Assembly (NCBI RefSeq): GCF_041260155.1
Contig: NC_091934.1
Span: forward strand, 42,720,898-42,784,897
Direction of reading: 5' to 3'
Source of the DNA: Ptychodera flava
Taxonomy: Eukaryota; Hemichordata; Enteropneusta; Ptychoderidae
DNA length: 64,000 nucleotides
The position numbers and the translations under genes are program-made. Shown piece by piece: positions 20,588 through 33,400 of this stretch. The notes beneath the pieces are model-generated. The model worked only from the letters and a program-made list of their open reading frames with translations. It had not been told where the DNA came from and made no database searches. Positions within the stretch are counted from its first letter, which is position 1, and each line of letters begins with the position of its first letter.

Positions 20588-21480
20588 AAGGTAGTATGCA
20601 CCTCAAAATTTAAGGACTTTAAAGGTATACAGTCACCTGTAATCTAAATATGCCCATATATGGTCAAAGGGGCGTTCCTTGGTATTCAAAATGCCCATGT
20701 GAGGGCGCTGTTTTTAAAGAGCGGCCACCCGCTTAAAATCTGTGATTGGTTAGATTTTCTCTTTCCATGGTAACTGTGGCAAAATTGGAACAGGTGACAG
20801 TATACCTTTAACTTTGGCTGATTTTTCCATGAGGAAACTTTCAACCATGCTCTTTCAAAAATCAATATGGAAAAATGGGGTTATCTGTATTTGTTCTTTT
20901 ACCTGGCTGGTAGGTAGGTTTTCAAAAATCCAAGAAAAACAAGAAAGGAATTTTCTTTAAATGGCCTTGTGGCACTTTATGATGAATTTTAACCTTCTTA
21001 GGGAGTTTTTCAAACTTGAAGTGTTCTAATTTCCTGTGAGTGAATATGTATTCAAAACGTCCCTCCGTAAATGACTTTCAGAAGTTAGAAGGAACAAGTG
21101 TGCCATTGACCATACAATGAAAATCCATGATGACACTATCCAAAGGACTGAGGAGAAGGAAAAAGCTGAGTCAGCATTTTCCACAAGTCCTCTTGTAAGA
21201 GAAACATGATCTTTTAATCTGGCACTGTAACACCATTTTTTGAATCCATTTTCTTCAAAATACCAAATCTGTCATGAAACTTTCAAGAAGATGATAATAT
21301 TATAATAACTTTTGTTGTATTATATATGCCAGTCAATGGAAAAAACCCAAAATTACCCATAATCCTCTGACGTAATACTTGAGTGACTAGCGTTACAGAA
21401 TGCCTCCCTGTCATGTTTTGAATGTCTATTGTATACTAAAGTTGCTTGATACATATAGGAAAAAAACTGTCGAAAGGTTT
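20588..21480 (+). repeat. interspersed repeat E, copy 2, split by a MITE
   Basis: Opens AAGGTAGTATGCACCTCAAA like the 15868 copy and resumes after the MITE at 20619-20811 with CATGAGGAAACTTTCAACC. The insertion makes the nesting order clear. The right border is uncertain. Confidence 0.4.
20619..20811. mobile_element. 193-bp TTAAAGGTATAC MITE, copy 2
   Basis: Same ends, length and orientation as 11095-11287, differing by only a few bases. This suggests recent movement. TTAA at both tips. Confidence 0.85.
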
Positions 21481-21523
21481 GTTGTTCAAAAACTTTTGGA
21501 ATGAAAATGCTCATACTCATAGT

Positions 21524-21743
21524 TATTCACCCTTTGAGTGCAAAAGTCAATTTTTGTTACCTTTATTGAATATGTACGCCAACTTTTTTTTCAGATCTAG
21601 ACAATTTTTTTCAGATTTTTCCTAAAATTTGGTTCAGAACAAAGCTTTTTCCATTTGGTCCAATACTATAAAAAGATACAGTCAACATGGTAAAATGTTG
21701 CACTGAAATTTTGGTGGGAAAAATCACAGCAATAGAGGGGTTA
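21524..21743. mobile_element. TTAACCCTTTGAGC MITE, copy 3 (degenerate)
   Basis: Contains CACCCTTTGAGTGCAAAAGT at the left and GGTGGGAAAAATCACAGC near the right, in the order of the family. The terminal TTAAs are eroded. Confidence 0.6.
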
Positions 21744-21849
21744 TGAGTACTAAAAATGTATTTTGATTGGACAATTTTGTAGAAAGTTTTTAAATTTTGC
21801 ATTTTGTAGGACAGTCCCTCTACTAGATAGGACGACGCACAGAAATGAG

Positions 21850-21864
21850 AAAAAGGGGAAAAAA
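21850..21864 (-). terminator. Pol III terminators of tRNA-Pro
   Basis: Immediately after the tRNA 3' end, the minus strand has a run of six T (21859-21864) and then five T (21850-21854), the usual Pol III stop with a backup. Confidence 0.7.
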
Positions 21865-21870
21865 GGTGGC

Positions 21871-21942
21871 GGGCTCGTCCGGGAGTCGAACCCGGGACCT
21901 CTCGCACCCTAAGCGAGAATCATGCCACTAGACCAACGAGCC
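21871..21942 (-). tRNA. tRNA-Pro (anticodon AGG)
   Basis: The minus strand gives a 72-nt intronless tRNA. The acceptor stem GGCTCGT pairs with ACGAGCC, followed by discriminator C. The D arm has the A box TGGTCTAGTGG. The anticodon stem CTCGC/GCGAG encloses the loop TTAGGGT, so the anticodon is AGG (Pro). The T arm has the B box GGTTCGACTCC within CCGGG/CCCGG. It matches the vertebrate tRNA-Pro(AGG) almost base for base, with small D-loop changes. It lies about 430 bp upstream of the SLC35F6 start and is transcribed away from it. All stems pair, so it looks functional. Confidence 0.97.
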
Positions 21943-22368
21943 GCTTGGTGGTGGGAGAGGCCATTCAATAGAATAGGTAGTTTTGATTTGCTTGTCAGGA
22001 CGGTTTTGTTTTCCGACATTGCACTGTTACATTTGCACATTTTATTCGTTTATTCTTAATAGTTTCTTCATAAACAGTCACACTGTACATGATTAACCTA
22101 GCTTGAGGTACTGCATGACAAAGCTGACCGTGTTATCTCCTTACAAATTTCCCCCTCGCCTTTTTGCTTGTGCGAGTCGCCCGGTGACAACAATAGCTAT
22201 CACATGACTCTCCTGTCTATAGCTGGCGCGGCCCGTACACAAACACGGTTGAGAGCGCCGCCGCGCCGTAACGTTACGCCAGCACTACTGGCAGGTCGCA
22301 TAGATATGACTTGATACCTGCCCTAGTGGCCACCCTAAGTATCAGATTTTTTACGTTGACATCTTGCC

Positions 22369-25300
22369 ATGGCTTGGACAAAATACCAGATATTTCTGGC
22401 AGTTTTAATGGTTGTTACTGGCTCTATCAACACACTTAGTGCAAAGTAAGTACGGTCTATTGCGCTTACTTTTATTTAGTTTACACACTTCAAAACAACT
22501 TGTTGATCTCAGAGGATGCCACCAGCTCTTGCACTGCATGAAATAGTTCTTGCTTCAAGTGATCTGGAACACTTTCTTACCTTCAGTGCTAAGTGGGTAT
22601 TTATAGCCATGTTTGACTTTGATATACATAAATATTTTCCGTTTGGCATTTACGACAAACTCCTTGCTGAAATGAGTTAGGGATGATTCTTGCGTGGGTT
22701 AAAATTCTCTGGCACGACGCACTTTCACCCGGGCCGGGAACGTTTCAGCTCTAATTCCATCCAAGTCTCAGCAGTTTAAATCTAAAAATCCGACATAGTA
22801 CAAGAGGCAAGCTCATCGCCGCTTTAAAATTTTGAACACAATTGCTTCCTGAGAACCATCAACACCCTAAAACTTTAATTCTCCGGTGTACCTTGTCATA
22901 TCAGTTAATTTTTCCTGTGTACTTTTCCGGTCATTGTAATTTGTGTCGATCGCGCGATATCGCACAATGTGAAACGCCCCTCACTTGTAAAATTATTTAT
23001 GACCGACTACCTTTCCCAGTGCGTCGTCGGAACTTTTCTCACTGTCACTAAGCTGGCGCTGGCTTACATGCTGTCTGTTGCGAAGAAATGCCTGGCCCAA
23101 GAAAGTTCGACAAAATCAGTATTATTATCCTTCATTTCAGGTCGATGACCTGAACAATAAAAATATCCACTCAGAAAACTAATTTAAAATATTAAAAAAT
23201 AATATCACAAACCATTAGTCATTGCACAAATACAAGCTTTAAAATTCAAAAATATTATTTGTAGATGATTCTCTAAATTTCGACCCGGAAAAGTTACGAA
23301 AACTTTTATTAATACACAGCCCCTCTGGACCGTGATTAACGTGAACGTATTAAGTTCAATCAGATTACGGTGTAGGGAAGTTTCAATTGACCGCCCAGCC
23401 CTCAGTGCAAACATATCTGAAAATCTTGACCCTTCTTCAAACATGGTACACGGATGTAAAAATATCCATGCAGAAGCGTACTGACACGCACTGCTTGTAA
23501 TATGTGCTGGCTCTTTGTACCTGTTTGACATGAAATAACCTGTCATTGGGGGGGGGGGACTTTGAACTGGTATTGTGAGCTTTGATGTACCTTGTCTACA
23601 CCAATGCAATTAGGTATCAATTAAAGTTCAACAATGGGGATACTCTGTGACAACAAAAGTCACATGTGCTGTCTTTGATATGTAAATTACCATCGCAAAC
23701 AATGGGCTAAGTTAAGGGACACACCATCTGATATTTAGAAGAGAGGTTCAAAGAAACTATACTTGAGGAAAAGTGGAAGTAAAATATATATACTTTCCAA
23801 CTGAAAATTTCCTCATTTTACTTACACAACCATAAATTAACTTTCACTTTTTTATTTTTTTTTTGCATGAAAGCCTCCCATATTCAGTGTCAAAGAATCA
23901 AAACTTAAGAGGGTAAACAGTATTAACCGAGACTTAAATATGCTACTACAAACATCTCTTTTGATATTTATTAAGAAATTTTATTTTCCCTTTTTAGAAT
24001 TTTTGTGGACATAAAAGTGCTTTGTAGTATTTGTTTTTATTTTCATATTTGCCGCTTGATATTGGTGTGTAAGTTCTGATTCCAATTATTTACCTCTCAC
24101 ATTTATAAATTCTTCAGATGGGCTGATGAACTGTCAGCGGTTGGTGATCCTAAATATCATGATCAAAAGCCGAGAAGTTTTGATCATCCATTCTTCCAGG
24201 TGAGTTCCTCTTATCTTTGACAGCAATATAACATAAGTGGTGCCCACAATGCATTGCAGTTAGTGTCCCCATTCGGGACTACTGTGCTTTGTCTATGGTA
24301 ACCATGATGTCATCAGTTTGCAACCATTGCGATACCACTTCTGGAATGTTGCCATGTTGACCCCACCCAACTCCACCTTCCCCATTAAAATTTTTCTCAT
24401 CTCACCTCTCATGTAATGACAAGTTCAACTTCATATGAATTATTCAAAAGTTCAAGTTCAAAAGTGAGGAAAATCAAGTCAAAACATGACTCACCTTCAG
24501 GAAAGTCTTTTCATGTCAGTAAACGTGTCAGATGTCGCAAGTCCCAACCTTTATTTTTTCCCATTCTCTTTAAATTTGATTACAGAAACTGCAGTTGTAA
24601 CACATGATGACATTTGAGTGCCAAGAATTGTCAACTGAACATTTCACATTTCTCAGAACAAGTTTTATATTATGCGTTTTGTTGTATTTCTTTATTAAAA
24701 TTATTTTCGGTATTCATCCTCGTAGGCTGTCGGAATGTTTGTCGGGAAATGTCTTGTCTACTTGCATTCAAGATAATGGTGTATTATAAGAAACACAAAA
24801 ATATACCAGTAGATATCGGCCCTCAGCAGTTTTCACCATTGGTGATGGCACCAGCTTCATTGTGTGATATGACTGGTACATCACTTATGTACCTTGGTGA
24901 GTTCAACATAGTTTCCCTCAAAATTTCTCATTTTATAGTGACCATATATATAGTGATATTTTCAGTCAAAAATCCCAGATCCGAAATCTGTAAAAGCTCA
25001 GACCCCAGTGGTGGACACTGATATATGGTGGGTTTTTAGTCAAGTAAATCATGAATTAAGACTTGATGGAGTAGTTTTGGTAGTCTTGGACCATTTGGCC
25101 AAATCATGTAACTTGCCTTTATCAGCTACACCGATGTTGATGTTTAGAACTGATTTGCACATTAAAGAAATTGCTCATAGAAAGATACATATTGATATAA
25201 GAAGCAAGATCACACTTTTACTTCTCTGCTAGAATCAGTGTTACCATATTCAGTAGTACTGATATTTAATATTTGAAGACTTGGTTCATATTCTGTTTTT

Positions 25301-28014
25301 CCACAATGCCTGCTGAGGAGTTTGATGATTGCACTCTCATACACTGTAACTTTCTGTATATTTTCATTTTTTTTCCCTCTTCTTTGGATTAGTAAGCTAC
25401 ATTCAAGAAATCACATTGAAGTACAAAATGCTCATATTGTCAACACACTCTCAGTATGTAACATGTCCAATATGTTAAAGCGGATATGTAAAATTTTAGT
25501 CCAGAAGAAGAGGAAGAAAATGTACCCGTTTTCAAGAAAAATAATAAAGTGTTATTAAAAATTAATTATTGCTCATTTAATATACACAAACAGTGTGAAA
25601 TACAAATACATCTTCTAATAATTGATTTTGATCGATGTACAGGTCTGACTTTGACAACAGCATCAAGTTTTCAGATGTTACGAGGCGCTGTCATCATCTT
25701 CACTGGACTTCTCTCAGTAGGTTTTCTCGGTCGAAAACTTTTCTGTTTCAACTGGACAGGCATGTTTACTGTTGTGGTGGGACTAGTTGTCGTTGGAGTG
25801 GCAGACATTATTTTTGGCACTGACGATCATTCTGACATCAATGGTGTCATTGCAGGTAATTTTATGTGCATTACTGTTTACTGTGTTTATGTTTGAAAGA
25901 CTTTAGGAAAGGAATTTTGATATATAATTTTTCAGAATTTTTTTATCAACTTTTAGCAACGGCAATGTTTTGCCACATTTTTGTGTAGCTGTTGGATCCG
26001 TTGTGTCTTAAAATGGGAGAAATGGGTGACAACCTCAAGATGCCTTGTTCTTTACAATCACATATATTGTCAGTGGAGAGTTATAAAGAGAACAAAAATA
26101 TAAGTGAGAAAATGTAGTTTTCCCACAATACTATCGTACATACATTTTATATGATAATACAAAGCTGTGAAAATTGGTCTAAAGCAAATAATTTTACCAT
26201 CTTGATATTTTGTCATTGCTTCAAAGTAATTGTATTACTTCAAAGTTTTACTTTTTTGTCTGGTTTTGGCAAAGCGAATCTTAGCACAAACAAATGTAAT
26301 CATGGTTCAATTGAGCTTTTTAATATTTAATACTGCATTTACACATGCATGTAAATTGAATAACAAATGTACAGGATGTTCTCTCTGAAGTAGCCCTTCA
26401 CTGTCATAGACATTTTTACCATATTTTTCATACTTTTTTTACATCATTTCCACCAAATGTTTTGTAAAATTACCAATGACACCACAAATTTCATAATCTT
26501 TTCATGGTTTATTTTGTTTCCCAGGTAACCTTTTAATAATAATGGCTCAGGTAATTGTAGCCATACAAATGGTTTATGAAGAGAGATTTTTAAGCAAATA
26601 TAATGTACCCCCTCTACAGGCAGTTGGCTGGGAAGGTAAGACGTTTCATAACTATAGTTTTCTATTTAGTCATTGCAGAGCGTGTAACCTTTTTACAGAT
26701 GAGTAAAGACCGGCTCTAATCGCTTGGCTCTTCTTTGGCATATGCATGCAGTTTAAGTGCTGGCTGGCCGAGAGACTGGTGAACTTGCAAACGCCCTCTA
26801 GTGTTACAATAATTGCATGTAATTCAATGGCCATGAAAAAGTCCTGTGGAAACTCTGCCTGTACTTTCATGCATATTTATAAGCCAAATGTCATTATGAA
26901 TTATTCACATAGCAACCCAAACCCTGCAAAGTTCACAAGTCTGTGGGTCATTGCCTTCACCCCATGATCTAGGCAAAGGTCTACCTGTTGCTTCAGTTTC
27001 TTGTTTTGATATTTGTATGCCCACAGACTTTGGCATTTAAGTCTAAGATGTTTACAACTCTCCAGATTTTAAAATGTTCTAAGTTACCTGGAATGTGTGG
27101 TGGGAATATTTAAATTTTGGACTCATCAGTTTATTTTGAAACTTTATTTTGTTCAAATTACTGTTGTTTCTATTCTATTTGTCCATAACAGGAACAATTT
27201 ACACAAGCCAAAATTTTTGTTTACAGCCTGATAAGTTCAGCGTTGAAAACAATTTTGTTTGAAGTACAATGCAGTTTTTGGGAAACTTATGGCAAGTGTA
27301 ATAGCTTTGGTTTTTGGAACATATCAATGTACATTTATAATAAAATTGTGCTCACCATCAAAATGCCTAAGCATTTTTTTTTATAATTGATTACCTGTGA
27401 ATTGGCCAGTTTGGAGAATTTTGAGATGAAATTGTGTCAAACCTATTTATCATAAAAAGTCACTTTTAATTTCTTCTTTTCATTGTGTCACAAACTTTGC
27501 AGGTGTCTTTGGTTTCACATTTCTAAGTATCCTTCTGATACCGTTTTACTACATTAATGCTGGTCAGCTACGAAAGGATAACCCCGGCCACCGACTGGAG
27601 GACGCAATCGATGCATTGTATCAGATGGGTAATAATCATCTCCTCATCCTCTCGTTTCTCGGCAACATGGTCAGCATCGCGTTCTTCAACTTTGCCGGTA
27701 TCAGTGTCACCAAGGAGATCAGTGCCACCACTCGGATGGTTTTGGACAGTGTGAGAACTGTCATCATCTGGGCTATTAGTTGTCTTCTGCGATGGGAGAC
27801 GTTACTCTGGCTTGAAATCATAGGTTTTATCATTTTGATCCTTGGACAGTGCATCTACAATGACATCATTTTTACACCCTTTTTGCGAAAGAGAGGTGTC
27901 TGCCTGCGATGTCTTGTCATCAGTCAGCAAGATGAAGATGACAAAGAAAGACTAATTAATGGTGAAGTGGATCAAATGCCGCCTGAACCAGATTTCAAAT
28001 CAATCAATGCCTAG
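22369..28014 (+). CDS. SLC35F6: SLC35F6-like drug/metabolite transporter (6 exons)
   Basis: A DMT-superfamily multi-pass membrane protein; the human protein is reported on lysosomal and mitochondrial membranes and its substrate is unsettled. Exons: 22369-22445, 24118-24199, 24726-24896, 25643-25855, 26525-26635, 27503-28014. The start MAWTKYQIFLAVLMVVTGSI and the later LSAKWAD, LCDMTGTSLMYLG, ASSFQMLRGAVIIFTGL, IIMAQVIVAIQMV and FFNFAGISVTKEISATTRMV match the human protein in order. About 388 residues are expected (human 371). Oddity: exon 3 needs one more base. It opens in the frame AVGMFVG, but the conserved continuation EMSCLLAF is one frame off, exactly at a GGG run near 24741-24746. GGGG would restore the conserved VGEM. 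A homopolymer base-call error is the simplest cause; a real disabling change is possible but unlikely, as all else is intact. Confidence 0.94.
22446..24117. other. SLC35F6 intron 1, nothing recognised
   Basis: Contains a G homopolymer near 23550 and some GC-richer sequence just after exon 1, probably promoter-proximal. No paired transposon ends or convincing exon were found. The remaining SLC35F6 introns (24200-24725, 24897-25642, 25856-26524, 26636-27502) are likewise plain AT-rich DNA. Confidence 0.4.
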
Positions 28015-28357
28015 TAAAGCTGGGCATCTTTCTTTCCATACTATTCAGCATTATGTCACACACATTACTTTCAAAGATGCAGGAAATATGAAATAGGTTC
28101 TTTTGAAAGTTATTTCAATCTGTCTGCATCTAGACTTCTTCATTGCATTGCTACATGACATGCATCTTTGAAAATGTTTGAAAATATCAATGTTTCCCCA
28201 AACCTAAGCAGACATGCTGGAAAGCTTCAAGACTTACAATTTGCATCTTGGCAAAAATTGATATGTAATTCTACAATACCTAGCCTCTACCTAATATTGA
28301 AGTCAGTATAGTTATCATTCTCAAATCTGAAAATGCCAAGCTAAAAGCAATAGAGCA

Positions 28358-28580
28358 TTACGGGAAGGCTCCATTAACTTAGGAATACCCTACTTCCCTA
28401 GAGGATCAATTTCACAGACCTGCCTTTCCTACAATGGCACTACAATGGCACCAGCTGGATTAGATAAACATAACAATGGAACATTCACACCTTGGGGATT
28501 AAAAGTCTTCTGTTTGTCACCCGAGTTGCTCAGGCAAGGACTCGGGTTTCAGGTACCATGCAAGTTAATGCAGTCGTCCT
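28358..28580 (-). repeat. interspersed repeat D, copy 2 (inverted)
   Basis: The reverse complement of 8063-8290, with shared phrases CCCTACTTCCCTAGAGGATC, CACCAGCTGGATTAGATAAA and GGACTCGGGTTTCAGGTACC. It lies just downstream of SLC35F6, perhaps in its 3' UTR. Confidence 0.7.
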
Positions 28581-28749
28581 CTAAAGTAGTCATTTGTCTT
28601 GCTAATTGCCACTTTTAAAATCAAAGTATAAGCCTTTGAAATATTGTAGCAAAACATCTTTTTTTGAATATACTTCTTTTTCTTAAGGAGCCTATTTTGT
28701 ATATACCATGCTGTGGTGAAGGAAATTTTATTTATTCAGCTTTAATAAG

Positions 28750-30434
28750 ACAAGCGACCTAGCGGCCGATATAGCTCCGCTGTGTTTATGTAGAGAATAA
28801 CTATTTTTGACACATGTTGATGAAGTAGGTGGAAATCTTTGATAGCTCAATGCAGTGGCCAGAAAAAAGTGGCTAAAATAGCTGCAAAAATACAAAATAG
28901 AAGATTTCATTGTACTTCGAATATATCACATTGGGTCATCCCTAAGAACATGTCAACTATCTGATGAGTATTTTTTTGGAGAATAAAATTTTCTGACCAA
29001 AAATGGCAACAATTGCCCCAAAAAATAAAATTTGCAGATTTCATCATAATTTCAAAAGATCAAATTTAGTTCATCTATAGAAACCTGTATACCAAATTTC
29101 AAAGCTGTTGAACAGTACTTTTTGAGAAACACATTTTTTAACCAAAAATGGAAAAAATTGACCCAAAAATTCAAAATTGCAGATTTCATCATAATTTCGA
29201 TAAATATTATTTAGTTCATCTATAGAAACCTCTATACCAAATTTCAAAGCTATCAGATGAGTAGTTTGGGAAATACTGGTACACATTTTTTGACCAAAAT
29301 TGGCAAAAATTGCCCCAAAAATACAAAATTACAGATTTCATCAGAAATTCAATATATATTACTAAGCTCATCTGTAGAAACCTGTATACCAAATTTCAAA
29401 GCTATCAGACCAGTACTTTTTGAGAAACACATTTTTTGACCAAAAATGGCAAAAATTGCCCCAAAATTACAAAATTGCAGATTTCATCATAATTTCAATA
29501 AATATCATTAAGGTGATCTGTAGAAACCTGTATACCAAATTGCAAAGCTATCAGATGAGTAGTTTTGGAAATACACATTTTTTGACCAAAAGTGGCAAAA
29601 ATTGCCCCAAAAATACAAAATTGCAGATTTCATCATAATTGCAATAAATATCATTTAGTTCATATGTAGGAACCTGTATACCAAGTTTCAAAGCTATCAG
29701 ATGACTATTTTGGAAATACACATTTTTTGACCAAAATGGCAAAAATTGCCCCAAAAATACAAAATTACAGATTTCATCAGAAATTCAATATTTATTACTT
29801 AGTTCATCTCTAGAAACCTGTATGCCAAATTTCAAAACTATCAGACCAGTACTTTTTGAGAAATACATTTTTTGACCAAAAATGGCAAAAATTGCCTTAA
29901 AAATGCAAATTTGCATATTTCTGCACAATTTGAACAAATCTGAAATAGATCATCCCTAGGGACATATGTACCAAATATCAAAGCTATCTGACTGGTAGTT
30001 TTGAAGGAGAAGATTTTTAAAAATTTTTTTACCAAAAATGACAAAAATTGCCTTAAAAATACAAATATGCAAATTTCCCCACAATTTGAACAAATCTGTC
30101 TGAAGTCACCCTAAGTAAACTGCATATCAAATTTCAAAGCAATCAGACAAGCGGTTTCAGAGAAGAAGAGTTTTTTACCAAAAACACCAAAAAATGCCCC
30201 AAAAATACAAATATGCAAATTTCACCTACATTTGAACAAACTTAAGTGAGGTCACCCCAAGTGAGCTGCATATAGATTTTCAAAGAATTGGACTTGCGGT
30301 TTCCGAGGAGAAGGCATTGTTGACGGACGACGACGGACGACGACGACGACGACGACGGACGACGACGACGACGGACAACGACGGAAAATCAACCTATTTG
30401 ATAAGCTCAGCGTCGCTGACAGCGGAGCTAAAAA
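28750..30434 (+). mobile_element. family B element, copy 1
   Basis: Begins ACAAGCGACCTAGCGGCCGA followed by TATAGCTCCGCTGT, and ends GCTGACAGCGGAGCTAAAA. TAGCTCCGCTGT and ACAGCGGAGCTA are inverted. The body has about ten units of ~145 bp with ACCTGTATACCAAATTTCAA, GAGTAGTTTTGGAAATACAC and the near-palindrome ATGGCAAAAATTGCC. Near the right end is a (GACGAC)n/GACGGAC stretch (30316-30385). A stem CAGCG/CGCTG precedes the terminal GCTAA. No coding frame. A second copy is at 61905-63578. Confidence 0.8.
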
Positions 30435-33400
30435 CTGGGTTTTTTGAAAATTTACAAGTATACACATGAGATTAAAATCAAAATGTGATTTACCTATTGA
30501 ATGTATTAAAGTCAGGCAATATAATTTTTTTAATCGATTTTAATTTTTATTTTTTAAATGAAATATATCAGTGAATTTCAATAGTGAAGCCATACAGATA
30601 TGTCGGCTATGTGTATCCAAAGCATTCATTCCTGCAGTCGTGTAGCTGGAAAGTTCCTCAGAGCTAGGTTAGCTCTTCAGAGGAGGAAGGATTTAGTTAA
30701 TTGTGTCAGCAATCCTTTTTTGAGGGGGGGGGGGGGGGGGGTTGACTATTCAAATTAAGTCATCAATGTCTAGTTCTACACATGCCTTACAGCCAAGTAG
30801 GATATTGGTATGGTTTATTTTATGTATTTACAAATACAAAATTGTATCAAACAGGGCTCACTTAAGGCCGCAGAAAACACTCAGCCATCTCGTTATTTTT
30901 AACCACATTCAAAACTGTCCCAGCCAATTTGAGTAACTGTTAGATGAAAAGAGGAAAAACGCATCTTAGTATAAGACATACAGAAATGTGAGATTGAGTA
31001 CATTCTGCAGGGAAAAGCTGTTCAATATTTTACTCATGAAACCACACATTATCAAGTAACTGATAGGTTTACGTATTCATTAGTAAGCATTTTAGACTGG
31101 AATATAAGATTGTCTTCCAATGGAGGTACATATATGATTATTGGGAAGGGGAATTTTCCACTAAAAGTGGAATCTTTTTGTTGAACATTTATTGAACAGT
31201 TATTTTAATATCAAGTATCAATGTTTTATTACAGTCCCTCTGTGACACCTTAAACAATAGGTGTTTGTAGACTGGTGATGGAGAGACTGTGGTTTGATAC
31301 TACAATTTTATGTGTAGACATCGCAAATTGTGTTTATGGTTGTGAGGGAACACACTTTCTAACCTACATCACAGAATAAGGGAATGTACAGGAAAGGTAC
31401 ATGTGGCTACAACACTGATCAATCATGCCATATGCTCTGTAATTTTTGAATGCATCCAAACTCCCTAATAACTCAGGTTGTAAGCATGTCAGTGAGGAAC
31501 ATTAAATGTTTGGAACTTAAAATCACAGAGGAAATGAATTACATACATTTTGTACTTTGTCAAAAACAGCTATTTTTCATCAATTTTCATAATTGTATTT
31601 AGCTTTGCTAAATAGCCAACAATGCATTTTTTTAACCCAAAGCAGTATTGTCAATCATCTGAAGCTTTGATCTTAAATCACAAATTCATTATCATAATTA
31701 CCATGTACCCTTCAGTTTTTGTAAGTTTTTTCAGTCAATTTCAATTTCTTAGTTACATAAAAACACATAATATGTATTCAGATAAGCATACAGTTTTTGT
31801 AAGCTTTTTAAGTCAATTTCATCATAGACATTAAAAGTTTTTTAAGGTCTATGATTTCATAGATATGTTGAAGTACATATTTATTCAGGTAAGCATTATT
31901 ACAATCAGTCATATGGCCCGTTATCATAAAAGGTGGTCAATTTATTGCCAGCAATCATATGTCTTGGCAAATGACTAGAAGTTGCAATATGTTTCATATC
32001 ATAAACTAGATTGGATCAAAAGTTTAATCTTTTGATTTCATTTGTTATGTATACACTTCAACAAGAGTGGTTATTCCTCAGGTTTATATGTATCATATAT
32101 AACATACGAACTTCCGTTTATCCTAAAACGATGACTCTTTTGAATGCAGAAGCTAACACCAGTAAACTGGCAGTACATTCTGAAATATTCCAGTGTTTCA
32201 CTTACTAGTATTGCCGGTACTATCAAATGACATGTTTCAAAGATAAACTTTGTAATTGTTTTACTGTATGTTATATACATTCAATTAAAATCATTTTTCA
32301 GTCTTCATCAGTCTTTTTACTGTTTAATTTTGTATTTCTCAGTAATATTCCGGAATATCCTTGCAGCAAGGTACACTGTCTTAAAGATTAAAGAAATATC
32401 AATGAACTAAATTGCCTGTTACTTGGGCAATGTCACTTTGAATCCCTGTACTTGCTAGATGCTTGAATGCTGGGTTTGAAATTCATCTACGTTTTACAAC
32501 CAAAATAAATTTTAATTTTGGACCACCAAAAAAGTTGTTAAGTTGTGTTGGACTGAACTGGTCAAGGATTTTGAAACTCGCAGAAATATTGATAGACCTT
32601 GGGAATTGACTGAATCAAAGCACCTCCATCACTGCAATTGAGATACAAAATTTTTTACATCGAGGTTTCAGACAGCATTTCCAGACTACAATCTGTTCAA
32701 GCCATTTAGACGAATCACTTGCCTCACAGTTAATCTAAATTTTATCCAGCATCATGCAACATTTTTACAACAACACATCCAATGTGGTGTGAGTTCCATT
32801 TCAAAACAGAAAAGCTGAATATGACCTGAAATTCACCCCATTCTTTTTACTTCAACAACCGAAATTTAGGCCCACATTTACTATTGACCAAACAAGCTTT
32901 AAGGTTTATGCTTTGCATTGCATGTACTGTACTTGTATTAGCCTATTAAGTGAGACTGTGCACAAAGACAGTCACTGACACCTAGCCAATTAGTGTGATG
33001 CTGACATCCTATAAAATTACAATACATTCATTTAAAACAGTGTCCAGTGTTTTTTTCGGTCACGTGAAATGTACTTGTATTTGTCTATTAAGTGAGACTG
33101 TGCAGAAAGACAGTCACTGGCACCAAGCCAATTATGTGTGACGCTGATATCCTATAAAATTACAATACATTTATTGAAAACAGTGTCCAGTGTCTGTTTC
33201 CATCTCATGAAATGTACTTACACTGACGCTACATGAAATGTCAAAAAGCTACTGGGCAAGTTTACTAGTATGTCAACAAATTTCCTTGATTCTGCTTACC
33301 ATGCCATGAAAACCTGTGGAACAATGTTTTTTTAGCCCTGGCATCAGTGTAAACATTGTTTGCGATGCCATGTAACATGCATATGCACTAACAAACTCCT

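Noticed and set aside
21611-21907. Minus-strand open frame with a VPGSTPGRAR-like start
   Set aside because: It overlaps the tRNA-Pro gene; the peptide is a read-through of the tRNA T arm, a familiar false gene.
28750-30434. CRISPR-like array
   Set aside because: Units are ~145 bp, degenerate and lack unique spacers; this is a eukaryotic satellite-type mobile element.
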